DNA of 64,000 nt, from assembly GCF_000417875.1 (NCBI RefSeq), contig NW_006920895.1:230336-294335 (forward strand), written 5' to 3'. The notes under the pieces were generated by a model. That model was not told where the DNA came from. It did no database searches and saw nothing but the letters and a program-made list of their open reading frames with translations. Each line of letters starts with the position of its first letter. Position 1 is the first letter of the stretch. Made by a program: the position numbers and the translations under genes. This document shows positions 1-11,697 of the stretch, one piece after another. This DNA is from Pseudozyma flocculosa PF-1. Lineage: Eukaryota > Basidiomycota > Ustilaginomycetes > Ustilaginales > Ustilaginaceae.

Positions 1-179
1 GTTCCGTCGTCTTGTATCCGCCCCGCCTCCCCTCGTCCTCGTATACCCTCCCTCTCTTCCTCTTTCTGGGCCGTCGTTGTCGTCGTGTCACTCAAAGACT
101 GACAATTGCATGTACCACTATTCCCTCCCTCTTTCCCTCTCTCCCCCTCTGTCTCTCTTGGATTCAAGCCCTGTGTTGT

Positions 180-2177
180 CTAATCCCGATTCCGCGTATC
201 CCCCTTTTCGGCCTTGGGATCAGCTCCGTCGCCACCTCCGGGCCGTCGGATGGCACCACGTACGAGTTCCTCGACCCTCTTTTCCTCGTCATCCCACAGC
301 TTTGCGAAGCCGGCCCCACCATCCTCGAGGAGCCATGCGGGCAGCGTGGGCCGTACGATCCTGCCGGCGCGGTAGAGTTCTCCACCCATGAGCGGACGAC
401 GGATGGAATGGCGCGTCGCTTGCTTCTTTGACACGTTTTCCTGGCCCCCTCGATCCCGGACCCTGGATGGGGGTGCGTCCGGATGCGATGGCGAAGAGAT
501 GCGGTGCAGGAAATCGGCGTCGCTCTCTACCCTCTTGACGCTCGCCCACACCAGCGAGTTGGAGGCCGTCGCTGGACTCTGAGTCAGTAGCCAGATGAGG
601 GGCCAGAGCGTCAGCACAAAGATGTACCGAAGCACACGGCGGGCCTGCACCAGCATCGTCGTGATCGTGTCGACCAAGGAGGAGGAGGAGGAGGAAGACG
701 AGGAGGTGGCGGAGGGAAGGTTGTGCAGTGTCGCCAGAGAGGCCTCGGTCTTTGCGTCGCGCCGTCGTCGTCTTGTCGTGTATGGTGTGGCGGTGGATGA
801 CGCGCCACTGCCGCTGCCGCCGCCGCCGACGCTGCCTGTGGCACGACGTCGCGGATCAATGGCCGCGCTGAGCTTGGCGCGGGGGTCTGCGCCACTCGCG
901 GTCGCATCCTCCCCTCGCTCGGTGCCGTCCTCGCCCATGCCATCGTCATTCTCTCCATCGCCCTCGCCCTCTCCATCGCCCTCGCCCTCGCCCTCGCCGT
1001 CGTCGTCGTCGTCGTCGTCGTCGGGGTAGAGGCCGGTCTCGCTGCTCTGCCGGGAGGGCAGGAGAAAGGCGAGGATGTCGTTGTTGCGCTCAAAGCCGGT
1101 GGTGATGCAGATGGTCGAGATGTTGCTCCTCCTCGTGCCCATCCGCGCCGCGCTGCCGTCGACGGGCCTGGGGCGCGACGAGGCCGCCGTGGCGGCCGAC
1201 GGGTCGATGCCGGGCAGCTTGTCGCGCGGCCGCGCATCTGCCTCGGCGAGGAGGTGCAGCCTGCGCTGCAGCTCGCGCATCAGCGCAAACCAGCGCAGCG
1301 AGGTGGCGCCGTGGATGCGCCACGGCTCGACGCCCGAGAGCAGGTAGGACTTGGACGAGGGGTCCTCGACGATGGCGTCAAACGAGTGGGCGCCGGCACC
1401 GTACCAGGGCGAGATGGTCGAGATGATGCGGATGTCGCGCTCGGGCGGGAGGAGGAGGAGGCTGGGGAGGAGGGCGTTTACCAGGTGGAAGCGTGCGAGG
1501 ACCTCCTGGACGTAGGCGCGTTCGTATCGCGGGTGGCGGGTCGAGGGCCGTACATCCTGGCCGAACGAGTAGATGGTCTCCTCCGAGGGGAGGAAGAGGA
1601 GGATGTCAATGCGCCTGGGCCCACCCTTTCCGCCGCCGCTGGGGCCGAGGGTGGTGGGGTCGCCCTGGTTCCACTTTGCGGCGAAGCGCGAGACCGAGTC
1701 GAGGTCGGCGAGGTCGCACTTTTCGGCGTAGATGAGCTCGTTGTTGGTGCTGCTGCGTAGGAGGGATACGAGCTGGAGGACGCGCGGGGAGCGGAGGTCG
1801 GGCGTGAGTGCAATGATCTGTGCGCCGCGGTGCGCGAGCGACGAGAGGGTGACTACGCCGAGCGAGGAAAAGGCGCCCGAGGCGACGAGGACGACGCGGC
1901 CGTGCAGGTCGCGCAAGGTGGACGGACCGGCGGCGGCGAGTGCCGAGTCGTTGCGCTGAGCCTTTCCCCCGTCCTTGTCATTGCGTGCAGCGCTCGAGGA
2001 TGAGGACGAGGAAGAGGAAGGTTCGGGGTGGGGAGCAGCCTCTTCGATGTCGAGGAGCTTTGGGCCTGCTGACCAGGTCTTGAGGAAGCTGGTGGCGACG
2101 AGTGCGGCGGCGATTGATGCGTAGTACTCTGATGGTACGCGCGAGGACACCCATTCTGCGAGAAAGTGTACGGGCAT
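180..2177 (-). CDS. SDR-like membrane oxidoreductase (DUF1776 / YNL181W-PBR1-like)
   Basis: A 665-residue single-exon protein. The ATG at 2177 was chosen because the conserved N-terminus (MPVHFLAEWVSSRVPSEYYA) begins there; upstream in-frame sequence is low complexity. An N-terminal hydrophobic stretch precedes a Ser/Asp-rich linker and a Rossmann-like core from about residue 88 (GRVVLVASGAFSSLGVV), followed by the SDR-typical segments CDLADLDSVSRF and RDIRIISTISPWYG. A poly-Asp/Glu-Gly insert lies near residue 386 and a second membrane segment (YIFVLTLWPLIWLL) near residue 525. I do not see a clear catalytic YxxxK, so enzymatic activity is uncertain. The resemblance to yeast YNL181W/Pbr1-type proteins is family-level recognition, not an alignment. 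It is divergent from CDK8, sharing a 328-bp upstream region. Confidence 0.7.
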   Translation of the reverse strand: MPVHFLAEWVSSRVPSEYYASIAAALVATSFLKTWSAGPKLLDIEEAAPHPEPSSSSSSSSSAARNDKDGGKAQRNDSALAAAGPSTLRDLHGRVVLVASGAFSSLGVVTLSSLAHRGAQIIALTPDLRSPRVLQLVSLLRSSTNNELIYAEKCDLADLDSVSRFAAKWNQGDPTTLGPSGGGKGGPRRIDILLFLPSEETIYSFGQDVRPSTRHPRYERAYVQEVLARFHLVNALLPSLLLLPPERDIRIISTISPWYGAGAHSFDAIVEDPSSKSYLLSGVEPWRIHGATSLRWFALMRELQRRLHLLAEADARPRDKLPGIDPSAATAASSRPRPVDGSAARMGTRRSNISTICITTGFERNNDILAFLLPSRQSSETGLYPDDDDDDDDGEGEGEGDGEGEGDGENDDGMGEDGTERGEDATASGADPRAKLSAAIDPRRRATGSVGGGGSGSGASSTATPYTTRRRRRDAKTEASLATLHNLPSATSSSSSSSSSLVDTITTMLVQARRVLRYIFVLTLWPLIWLLTQSPATASNSLVWASVKRVESDADFLHRISSPSHPDAPPSRVRDRGGQENVSKKQATRHSIRRPLMGGELYRAGRIVRPTLPAWLLEDGGAGFAKLWDDEEKRVEELVRGAIRRPGGGDGADPKAEKGDTRNRD

Positions 2178-2505
2178 GGGCGGCGACGGAGGCGATGGCG
2201 GCGTCGGCGTGAAGGACGAGGTGGTGGTGGTGGTGGTGGTGGTGGTTGCCAAGAGGGAGTGAGCGAAGCGGTGCGGTTGGGTTGAGAAGAAGTGGGTGCG
2301 TGGGTGGCCCCTGCGCCCGAGCCAAATTTCCTCGCAGCTGAGCGGCGGCCAGACCCTGGGCCATGGTACGGCCCTCTGAGCCGACGTCCTTCTCGACCCT
2401 CGACCACCACCACCTTCCCCACCACCACCATCACCGTACCTCCCTCGCCTTTTCACCCGACTCTGGCCACCGCACCACGCTGCCAGAGCGCGGTGCACCG
2501 CCGCA
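2178..2505. promoter_or_regulatory. Divergent intergenic region between SDR-like gene and CDK8
   Basis: This 328-bp spacer separates two divergent start codons. It holds CCACCA/TGGTGG-type trinucleotide runs (about 2219-2246 and 2403-2434) and no recognisable TATA box. It must contain both promoters unless one gene starts further upstream. Confidence 0.5.
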
Positions 2506-4656
2506 ATGCCATCCCCATCGCCGTCCACATCTTCGTCCTCGTTTTCCTTTGCCGCTTCCTCGTCGTCCCCGTCCCTCTCGCCCGCCCCGACCTCGCTCTC
2601 GCCACCGGGCCCACCCACCTTGCACCACCAGGACCCCGCGATCGCATCCTTCCAAGATGCACACGCCCTCGCTCAGAGACACATACCCGCTTCCTCGTCG
2701 CTCTCTTCCGCCATGGCAGCATACCGAGCCTACCGACACGACGTCCGCACTCCCGTCCTGAGCACCTACCACATCCTCGGCTTCATCTCGTCGGGCACCT
2801 ACGGACGCGTATACAAGGCAAGGCTACGCTCACCACCGCCGCCACAAGCTCCCACACGCCCAACGCGCCCAGCCACGCCCGCATCCCTACGCGGCGCATC
2901 CCCCGCACCACCGGCCCTGCACGGCGACGCTGCTTCCCACACCGCACCCGCCACTCCCGCCTCCATGGCAAACCCACAGACGCCCTCAAACGACCCTGCC
3001 GTTGCTGCCGCTGCTGCTGCTGCCGCCGCCGCCGCCGCAGCCGCCGCCTCTGCCTCTGCCTCGAACGCAGGCCAGATCTACGCCATCAAAAAGTTCAAGC
3101 CCGACAGCAAAGAGTCCGAGGCGTCCCAGTACACGGGCATCAGCCAGAGCGCCATGCGCGAAATCGCCCTCAACCGCGAGCTGCACCACGTCAACGTCGT
3201 CTCGCTCTTCGAGGTCCGCCTCGAGGACAAGAGCATCTACATGGTTTTCGAGTACGCAGAGCACGACCTCCTCCAGCTCATCCACCACCACTCGGCCGTC
3301 CTCCGCGCCCCCATCGGCGTCGCCGTCCTCAAGAGCATCCTCTGGCAGCTCCTCAACGGCGTCGCCTACCTCCACCGCAACTGGGTCCTCCACCGCGACC
3401 TCAAGCCCGCAAACATCCTCGTCACCAGCAACGGCGTCGTCAAGATTGGCGACCTCGGCCTCGCACGCCTCTACTCGCAGCCCCTCCAGAGCCTCTACAC
3501 CGGCGACAAGGTCGTCGTCACCATCTGGTACCGCGCTCCCGAGCTCCTCCTCGGCGCGCGCCACTACACGACCGCCATCGACGTCTGGGCCGTCGGCTGC
3601 ATCTGGGGAGAGCTCCTCGCGCTGCGCCCCATGTTCAAGGGCGAAGAGGCCAAGATGGACCCAAAGACCAAGGCGGCGCCCTTCCAGACGTGAGTTTCGG
3701 TCGCCAGACTGGGTCGCGGTCGCATTCGGCGCCATCGTCAGACGCTGACCCTTGCTACCGCCCCCTTGCGTGTCCGGCTCTTCGCTGCTTGGCATCCCTC
3801 ACAGGGATCAGCTCAAGCGCATCGTCGAGATCCTCGGCTCGCCGTCCAAGGAGCGCTGGCCCGCCATCGAGACGATGCCCGACTACAAGGGCTGGTGGCC
3901 GCACCTGCGCCTCGACAACTACCCGAAAAACCTGCACACGTGGTATGCCAACCGCGCGCGCTCCCATGGCGGCTTCGAGCTGTTTGACACGCTGCTCCAA
4001 TACGACCCGACCAAGCGGCTCACGGCGTCCGAGGCGCTGCAGCACCCCTGGCTCAACGAGGAGCCGCTGCCCACGCTCAACGCGTTTGCCTCGCTCGCCA
4101 AGCCCAACAACACCTACCCGACGCGCCGGGTCATCCACGACGACCTCGACCCAAAGATGAAGAGCTCAGCGCTGCCCCCTCCCCACGCGCCTCCGCCCCT
4201 CCCGCCGCTCCACACCGCCCCGCCATCGGCAGCAGCGGCGGCCGCGGCCGCGGCGGGGCATGGGCTGACCTCGGCCCTGCATCCCTCATCGCGCGCGGGG
4301 TCGGACAGCACTACTCGCGCGCCAACTCGGGCATCAATACGGGAACGGGCGGCACGGGCACCGTCTCCCGCGGCGGGTCCACCGGCGGCGGCGGCGGCGG
4401 TGGTGGTGGTGGAGAGACGATGAATCAGCCGCCCAACATTACCGTTACCGCGGTGGGCTCGGCGGGCCATACGGGTCCGCCCACGGCGTCTTCGTCATCG
4501 CATACCGGCGGCGGCGGCGGTACGGCTGCACCTTCCGCAGCTGCAGCTGCAGCCGCTTCGGCGACGGCGACAGCGGCGGCGGCCAAGGGAGGTATGGTGG
4601 GAGCAGCCACGGCCAATGCGAGTGCGAGCCGGGCAAAACGACAGAAGCTCGCGTGA
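2506..4656 (+). CDS. SSN3: Mediator cyclin-dependent kinase CDK8 (Ssn3/Srb10), C-terminus frameshifted in this assembly
   Basis: Kinase of the Mediator CDK8 module, which phosphorylates RNA polymerase II and transcription factors with cyclin C. Exon 1 is 2506-3689, the intron 3690-3804 (GTGAGT, CTGAC at 3745-3749, CACAG), and exon 2 starts at 3805. Visible features are the glycine loop [14 protein letters not shown] (about residue 92), a long Ala-rich insert (3001-3060), [14 protein letters not shown] in place of [18 protein letters not shown], a DLG triad (CDK8 proteins usually have DMG), and [20 protein letters not shown], diagnostic of CDK8. After DPKMKSSAL (about 4165) the original frame continues to a stop at 4423 with A/T-rich third positions. 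The +1-shifted frame from about 4260 to 4656 has the genome's G/C third-base bias and ends in a basic AKRQKLA tail, so one base is probably missing between 4160 and 4300. An alternative ATG lies at 2713. Confidence 0.88.
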
Positions 4657-5566
4657 TGGCATCGGGGTGGGGCGGTGCGGAGCGGCGCGAGATGCCCGGG
4701 AGGGGGGCGGGAAAAAGGAATCGACCAGACAGACACATTTGTACCACCACCATCATTCGCCATTTTGTATCAAGACCAGCATCAGCATCAGCATCAACAC
4801 CAGCATCAGGACCGGGGGGGCGGGCCAATCAGGGATCAGCACGGCACTCGACGAGCGAGCGAGGGAGCGAGGTGGGTGGGTTGTGGAGGAATTGAGCAAC
4901 GGAACGACACACGCCGTTGGGCACATCGATACGAGACGCGGGACTGGCAGGGACTAGCACGAGACGAGACGAGACGAGACGAGATGAGGAGTGGAGAGGG
5001 AGGGGGGAAGGGGTGCGGGTTGGGGGCTGTAATGAAGAGGGGAGGGGGGTGGGGAGGATCTATCTCCTCCTCCTTCTCCTCTGATACAAGAAGGTGAGGG
5101 GGGACGGAAGAGGTCAGAAGTGGGTGGAAAGAAAAGAGGCTATAGACTTTGAAGGAAAGAGAAGAGAAGAGGAAGAAGAGGGTGGTGAGGGGTCGTTGTT
5201 GTTGTTGTACAGGACATACAGACGAACAGATGAAGGAGGAGAAGAAGAGAGGAGGAGGGAGTGATAGGACGGTCGAGTAAGGGGGAGGAAGGGGATAGGG
5301 AGGGGGGGAGGCGGGATGCGAGCGTACGCCGCCCGCACGCACGCTGGCGCCTTAGAAGAGATAGTAAAACATGTACCGGGGGCTCAGCCGTCCGTCCTCG
5401 TCCCCGTCTAGCAGCGAGGGAGACGAGGGACCGATGCCGGTCGAAAGGAAAGGAGCAGGAGGAGAGCCAAGGGGGAGAGAGGGAGCGAGAGCGAGGGTCG
5501 ACATGCAGATCGCGCGGGCTCCAGAGGATGGACGGTCGAGGCCGCCGCCAGCCAGCAAGGCGCGCA
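4657..5566. other. Convergent intergenic region CDK8/CCR4
   Basis: This 910-bp region holds the 3' ends of two convergent genes. It includes a CAGCAT-type hexamer run (about 4780-4810), a short ACGAG pentamer array and a strongly purine-rich stretch (about 5030-5300). No coding sequence is supported here. Confidence 0.5.
4959..4984. repeat. (ACGAG)n pentanucleotide repeat
   Basis: Five perfect ACGAG units ending in a degenerate unit, in the CDK8/CCR4 spacer. Confidence 0.85.
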
Positions 5567-8139
5567 TCACCGCCGGTCGCCGTTCCTCTCGCGGTCGCGA
5601 TGCCCGCCGCCGCCGCCGCCGCCACCTCCGCCAAAGTCGACGGCGCGCGGCTTTGGCCCGGTGCTGCCGGCCGTGTTGGGATGCTTGACGCGGTACTCTG
5701 CCAGGATGCAGACGTGGTCCGAGGGGAAGTGGGCGTTTGGGAAGCCCACGACCTTGCTCAGGTAGCCGCGGTCGACTTCGCCCAGCAGGCCCGTGACGGC
5801 GAGCGCGTTGGTGTTGTACCACATGTAGTCGATGATGCCGACGTAGTTGGGCGTGTAGTTGGTAAAGGGCAGCTCGCCGACGTTGGCGTAGGCGCTCTTG
5901 AGCTGGTAGGCGTGGCTGAGGCCCTCGGCCGTGTAGTTGCCGTAGACGTGGTCCATAAAGTCCTCGTGGTCGCCGCCGACACCGCCGCCGCTGAGGTACT
6001 CGTAGACGCCGCTCTGGGGCACCGAATTGAAGTCGCCGCAGATGATCGTGGGGATCTGGTTGCCCTCGGTGTACTTGGGCGCCGGCGGGAACCCCTCGGC
6101 GACGTTGAGCTTGGGCGGCAGCTTGGCGAAGCGGTTGCCAATCTTCTCGAGCTCGTCCATCATCATGGCCACCTGCACCAGCTTGACGTCGCGGAACTCG
6201 GGGTCCCAGTGGATGTGGACGTTGACGACGATGATGCGCGAGCCGCTCTCGCGGTTCTCGAGCAGCGCCACGACGGCGATGTTATCCTTTGTCATGACGC
6301 GGTTGAACATGTCCTCGGTCTTCTTAAAGTCGGGCCGCTGGAGGGCGATCTGGTTGAACTCGATGAGCTGCTTCTCGATGAGCTGGTACTTGTTCGACTT
6401 GAAAAAGGTGGCGCAGCCGTCGACGTGGCGCTTTTCCTCGTCGCGCATCGTCCGCGCCCGCGACTTGGGCCAGAAGACGCCCTCGTAGTCCTGCTGCGAC
6501 AGGTGGTGGAGGAAGTAGTCCTCGTACTGCTCCATGTCGACCTCCTGGAGGCAGCACACGTCGGCGCTGTAGCTCATCACCTCCTGCAGGATAAACTCCT
6601 TGCGGTACTCCCACGACAGCGCCCAGCTGGGCGTGTAGCCGTACATGCTGGCGGTGGCGTATCGGTCGCACAGCACGTTGTACGAGAGCACGTTGAACGA
6701 CTCGGTGGGCGCGGCGGGCTCCGAGGCGTCGCGCTGCTGCGCCGGCACGTCGGGCTCGATGCTGATCCACTCGCGCTCCGGCGGCGGCAGCGGCACGGGG
6801 CACGAGTCGCGCAGGTAGGCGATGACGGCCTGCGTCCCCTCGCGCTGCGCCAGCGTCCGCAGGTTCTCGTTGAGCGGGTTGCCCTCGATGCCGAGCGTCT
6901 CGAGCTGGTGCAGCGTGCCCAGCTCCGGCGGCAGCGTGACGAGGTTGTTGTCAAAGAGGAACAGCTCGCGCAGGCTGGTCAGCATGCCCAGCTCCGGCGG
7001 GATCGATATGAGCTTGTTGCCCGACGCGTCGAGCACCGTCAGGTTCTTGAGCTTGACAATCTCCGACGAGATCGTCGACAGCGCGTTGTGGTTGATGAAG
7101 AGCGAGGTGAGGAACGAGTAGCGGAACACCTCGTTGGCCACGTTCTTGAGGCTGAGGCCGCCCATGTCGATCGTCGTCCACGTCTGCTTGGCCTTGGAGT
7201 CTGCCGCTCCATTGGCCGCCGACGACGACGATCCGCCCTTGTGGCTGCCGCTGCCGCCCGCCTCGCCGTTGCTGCCGTTGACGCCGCCGTCGTCGGTCGC
7301 GGCCACCGATGCGCCGCCTCCGCCTCCACCGCCGGCCGCCGTCTCCTTCTTGGCGACAAACAGGCCGTTGGCCGCCGCGCTGGCCGGCACGTGGATGCCC
7401 TTGTTCGGGTCCTGAATTGTGACGGCCGAGCTCGTCGCGCTCCGGGCCGCCAGCGCCGCTGCTCGTGCGTGGTGGTGCGGCGAGGACGACTGCCGCGAGA
7501 TCTGGACGGGTTCGACGAGGTCAAACGAGAGGGGACGAGACGGGGGAGAGCGAGGTCAGTGGGAGGCTCGTTTTCTGGCCCCCAGAGGGGCGCGATCGTG
7601 TCCAGGCCGCTACGAACCTCTGCTTTGTGCAGCTGTTGCTGCCAGTGCGGGGAGTGGGCGGCCGCGTTGGACGCGCTAGAAGACGCGAGGTGGTTCTGCG
7701 AAGGGTGAAGGGTGGCCGGTGATGCAAGATGGGAGAGGCCGTGCGGGCCGTGTGCCGAATGGTGGTGGTGGTGGCTGCTCGAGAGGCCACCGTAGGCGGG
7801 CGATGAGGGTGGGCCGGCATTGTTGGCGGAGGCAGTGCTCGAGTGGCCCAGGCTGCCGGGCAACGACGACAGCGACGGGTTCTGCTGGTGCGAGTGGTGG
7901 GCGTGGTGCTGGGAGCGCGGTGGCCATCCGGAGCCGGGGAGGGGGAAGCGGCCTACGGGATTGAAGCCGGCGGAGCCGCTGGGGCCAAAGGCTCCGGCCT
8001 GGTTCTGCTGTGCCGAGGAGCCTTGGCCGCCGCCCGAGAGGGGCCCTCCACCATGACTGCCGGACTGGTGGTGGTGGGAGTTGAGGTAGAGGAAGGCGGG
8101 TGGCGAAGGAGCCGGGGAGGGAGAGGGGGAGGGGTACAT
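5567..8139 (-). CDS. CCR4: CCR4 deadenylase (CCR4-NOT catalytic subunit)
   Basis: The poly(A)-specific 3'-exonuclease of the CCR4-NOT complex. Two exons: 8139-7618 and 7501-5567, joined at phase 0 across a 116-bp intron with branch CTGAC around 7556 and acceptor CCAG. The total is 818 residues. The N-terminus is rich in Pro, Ser, Gly and His and contains HWQQQLHKAE, which continues across the splice as ISRQSSSPHHHARAAA, a run typical of fungal Ccr4. A leucine-rich repeat block (LSLKNVANEVF, LTVLDASGNKL, LRELFLFDNNL, LETLGIEGNPL) binds the NOT scaffold. The EEP nuclease follows with FNVLSYNVLCDRYA, CCLQEVD (metal-binding Glu), NVHIHWDP, ICGDFNS and FPSDHVCI (catalytic Asp/His). The tail is Gly-rich. 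The donor is GTTCGT rather than GTGAGT, but the conserved protein across the junction supports it. Confidence 0.94.
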
Positions 8140-8954
8140 GTATCCGGACTCGAGCAGGGTTGGTTGGCGTGGTGCAAGGCGGGAGCTAGAGTAGGGAGGA
8201 TGCGAGGCGAGGTGGCCGAAGTCGTGCTGATGCGGGTGCCGGTGCAGGTGCTGGTGCAGGTGCTGGCAAGTAGTTGAAGGGAAGGGAGCTGGCGAGGTAG
8301 GTTCGGGCGGGAGAAGCGAATACGTCGGATGGCGGAGGGTTCGAGGGACGGGGCTCGAGACCAAGCATGTTCCTCTTCTGGGGGAGAAGCGAACGACGTC
8401 GGCGTTTGGTGGGCTGCGCGATGGGAGGGGTGAGGTGTCGCGCGGTGCAGGCGGGACCGAGAGGCGCAGAGGAGAGAGGAAGCGGATCAGGAGACTGCCC
8501 AGCGCATGGGGATCGGCGGCCAAGCAATCGCCGGAGGAGGGATGGAGTCGCGCGGCCGGCAGTGGTAGGACAAGAGCAGTGGGCGGCGGGAGGGTGCACC
8601 GATCGAGAGCGGCGCGGCGAGCAGGCGGAGACCAGGCACGGGGAATGAAGGTGTGGTGATGGTCGCGATGGAGAGGCGTGTACGAGTGTGAGGGTGTGTG
8701 TGGCTCTGCGCGCGGTGGACAGCAGAGAGATGGCGGTGGTGGTGGCGGTGGCGACGAGACGCGGCGATGGACTGGCGCGATGAGCCGTGGCTGACGAGTG
8801 TTGTGGGTTGCTGTGCGGGCGTTGTTGCAGGTGAGGTCAGGCAGGATGCTCGGAGTGCTGTGCAATCAAAGTTGAAGGTGATGGGCGGGCGGGACGGTGA
8901 TGGTGGTGAGGGCCGGTGCGAGGGCGGTAGCGGTGCGATGCCGTGTCAGAGTGT

Positions 8955-9001
8955 CGGGCAGTCGGTCAGTCGGTCGGTCAGTCGGTCGGTTGGTCGGTCG
9001 G
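8955..9001. repeat. GTCG/GTCA tetranucleotide tract
   Basis: Imperfect tandem tetramers (GTCG, GTCA, GTTG) over about 47 bp, followed directly by GCCTG/GCTGC-type repeats to about 9075. Confidence 0.75.
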
Positions 9002-9941
9002 GCTGGCGTGGCTGCCTGGCTGCCTGGCTGCCCGCCTGCTTGCCTGCCCGCCTGCTCGCCTGCCCGCCTGCCAGATTGGCGCGAGTTGCGTGTGGAGAGA
9101 GGCCCTCTGAGGCTTCTGCCGGTGACTCTGCGCGGCCCCCGCTACCTGGGGCGCAAACCCTCGAATCTCGGCACCGACTGCCAGCACGCCACGTCGCCCA
9201 ACGATCACGGCCCGCCGCTCTGGCTCAGCAGCAGCATCATCCTCGCCCGCCGCACCCTCCGCCTTGGGCCATCCATCAAGGGTCACGTCGCAAGACTTGG
9301 CCAGATTAGGGTCGCCTGGCTAGGCTACTGTATGTAGGCTCGATTCGGCTCCTCGTCACTCGACCATTCTGCTCAAGCTCCCGCGGCTGCTGCCGCTGTT
9401 ACGCTCAGTGCGACGCAGGACCTTCTGACCCCAGCCATCGATGCCGGGCCGTCTGACGTGGTGCGCAGTGGGCGGGCGTGATCCCAGCCAGGCGGCGTCG
9501 TTAGCGGACTGCCATGCGCCCATCTTCATTCCAGCATCGTGGCCGCGACCGGTCAGCAGGCAGGCCAACCCGCGCGGACCGACGCACAGCCTCCTTTGGG
9601 CGTCTAGAGCATACAGGCTCAGCCAGCGCGCACTCGCTTGCGTGTGCCCTGTCTGCCGCGCCTTGGTATCGACGCTGGAGGCGGTGGTCGCCCGATGTTG
9701 GGGAATCGGAAAATGGAGCCCGATGCACGTTCTTTTCTCCCGCCGGCTCCCGAAGAAAGGCCAGGGCCAGGCGTGGAAGGGTGTGGAAGGTCGTCGTGGA
9801 GAAAAGAGGCCGGACGGCCTGGCTGCCTGGCTGCCTGCTGCCTGCTGCCTCCGCCCGCCGCCGCCTCCGGCCTCGGTAGAAGTTTGCAGCAGGCGCTCGA
9901 AAGAAGAAAGCAACCAGCCCAGCCCCCGGCCACTGCGCAAA

Positions 9942-9970
9942 GCCAGGCCAGGCCAGGCCAGGCCAGGCCG
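9942..9970. repeat. (GCCAG)n pentanucleotide repeat
   Basis: Five tandem GCCAG units about 330 bp upstream of the HSP90 start codon. Confidence 0.85.
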
Positions 9971-10299
9971 CGCACAGAGGGGCAGGCTGGCGGGAGAAGC
10001 GTCTGGAAGCAACACCGGCTGCTGCGCTCAGCCAACCCGCACACAGGCGGCCCTGGTGCTGGCCGTCGGGGCCAGCCCCATTTATTCCTGGCCAGGTGGC
10101 AACCTCTATCTACGTTCTCCTCCTCATCTTTGACCACCACCACCACCGACTCGTTCGCACCGCACTCGCACTCGTCTGCTTCATACCCTTCAGTGCACCG
10201 CTACCGCCACACTTCACCCCTCGCGAGTCTCCACCCGCTGTTCCCTGACGAACCCGCTTCCCCATCACCGCCACTACCACCCGCACAACTCACGCCATC

Positions 10300-11665
10300 A
10301 TGTCCAACACCGAGACCTTCGGCTTCGTGAGTAGCAGGCTGGCTCGCCCGCGCGCGCTGCGTCCCGGCCCTCTTTGGAAGACGATACGAGCATCGACCCG
10401 CTGACGCTTGTGTTTCCGCTGCCCTGTCGGACACCGCTTTCCCCCAACCTCGCAGGCCGCCGACATCAGCCAGCTTCTGGACCTGATCATCAACACGTTC
10501 TACTCGAACAAGGAGATTTTCCTGCGTGAGCTCATCTCCAACGCCTCGGATGCGCTCGACAAGGTGCGCTACTCGGCCCTCACCGACCCGAGCGTGCTCG
10601 AGACGGAAAAGGACCTCTACATCCGCATCACGCCCGACAAGGAAAACAACTGCCTCATCATCCGCGACACGGGCATCGGCATGACCAAGGCCGACCTCGT
10701 CAACAACATCGGCACCATCGCCAAGTCCGGCACCAAGGCCTTCATGGAGGCCCTCAGCTCCGGCGCCGACATCTCGATGATCGGCCAGTTCGGCGTCGGC
10801 TTCTACTCGGCCTACCTCGTCGCCGACAAGGTCCAGGTCATCACCAAAAACAACGACGACGAGCAGTACATTTGGGAGAGCGCCGCCGGCGGCACCTTCA
10901 CCATCACCCAGGACACGGTCAACCCGTCTCTGGGACGCGGCACCGAGATGCGCCTCTTCCTCAAGGAGGACCAGATGGAGTACATCGAGGAGAAGCGCAT
11001 CAAGGAGATTGTCAAGAAGCACTCCGAGTTTATCTCGTACCCGATCCAGCTCGTCGTGACCAAGGAGGTCGAGAAGGAGGTCGAGGAGGACGACGCCGAG
11101 GAGGCGGCCGAGGGCGACGACAAGAAGGCCAAGATCGAGGAGGTCGACGACGAGGACAAGAAGAAGAAGACCAAGAAGGTCAAGGAGATGCAGACCGAGC
11201 AGGAGGAGCTCAACAAGACCAAGCCCCTCTGGACGCGCGAGCCCAAGCAGATCACCGCCGACGAGTACTCGGCCTTCTACAAGTCGCTCTCCAACGACTG
11301 GGAGGACCACCTGGCCGTCAAGCACTTTTCGGTCGAGGGCCAGCTCGAGTTCAAGGCGCTCCTCTTCATCCCCAAGCGCGCCCCCTTTGACCTCTTCGAG
11401 ACCAAGAAGAAGCGCAACAACATCAAGCTCTACGTGCGCCGCGTCTTTATCATGGACGACTGCGAGGACATCATCCCCGAGTACCTCAACTTTGTCAAGG
11501 GCATCGTCGACTCCGAGGACCTGCCGCTCAACATCTCGCGCGAGACGCTGCAGCAAAACAAGATCCTCAAGGTGATCCGCAAGAACGTCGTCAAGAAGAC
11601 GCTCGAGATGATTTCCGAGATCGCCGAGGACAAGGACAACTTTGCCAAGTTCTACGAGGCGTTTG

Positions 11666-11697
<32 letters not shown>

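Larger units (their letters stand above)
8140..10299. other. Divergent intergenic region CCR4/HSP90
   Basis: A 2.16-kb spacer between the CCR4 and HSP90 start codons with no supportable gene. It carries a GTCG/GTCA tetranucleotide tract (8955-9001), GCCTG/CTGCC-rich sequence (9005-9075) and a GCCAG pentamer array (9942-9970). I looked for heat-shock elements (inverted nGAAn units) upstream of HSP90 and found no convincing three-unit array. Confidence 0.5.

Noticed and set aside
5261..7708. 815-codon + strand open frame opposite CCR4
   Set aside because: Antisense shadow of CCR4 exon 2 with a repetitive Val/Leu/Arg translation.
8897..9337. Small gene in the CCR4/HSP90 spacer (146 codons)
   Set aside because: Its first half is translated GTCG/GCCTG repeat, and no splice or family evidence supports the rest.
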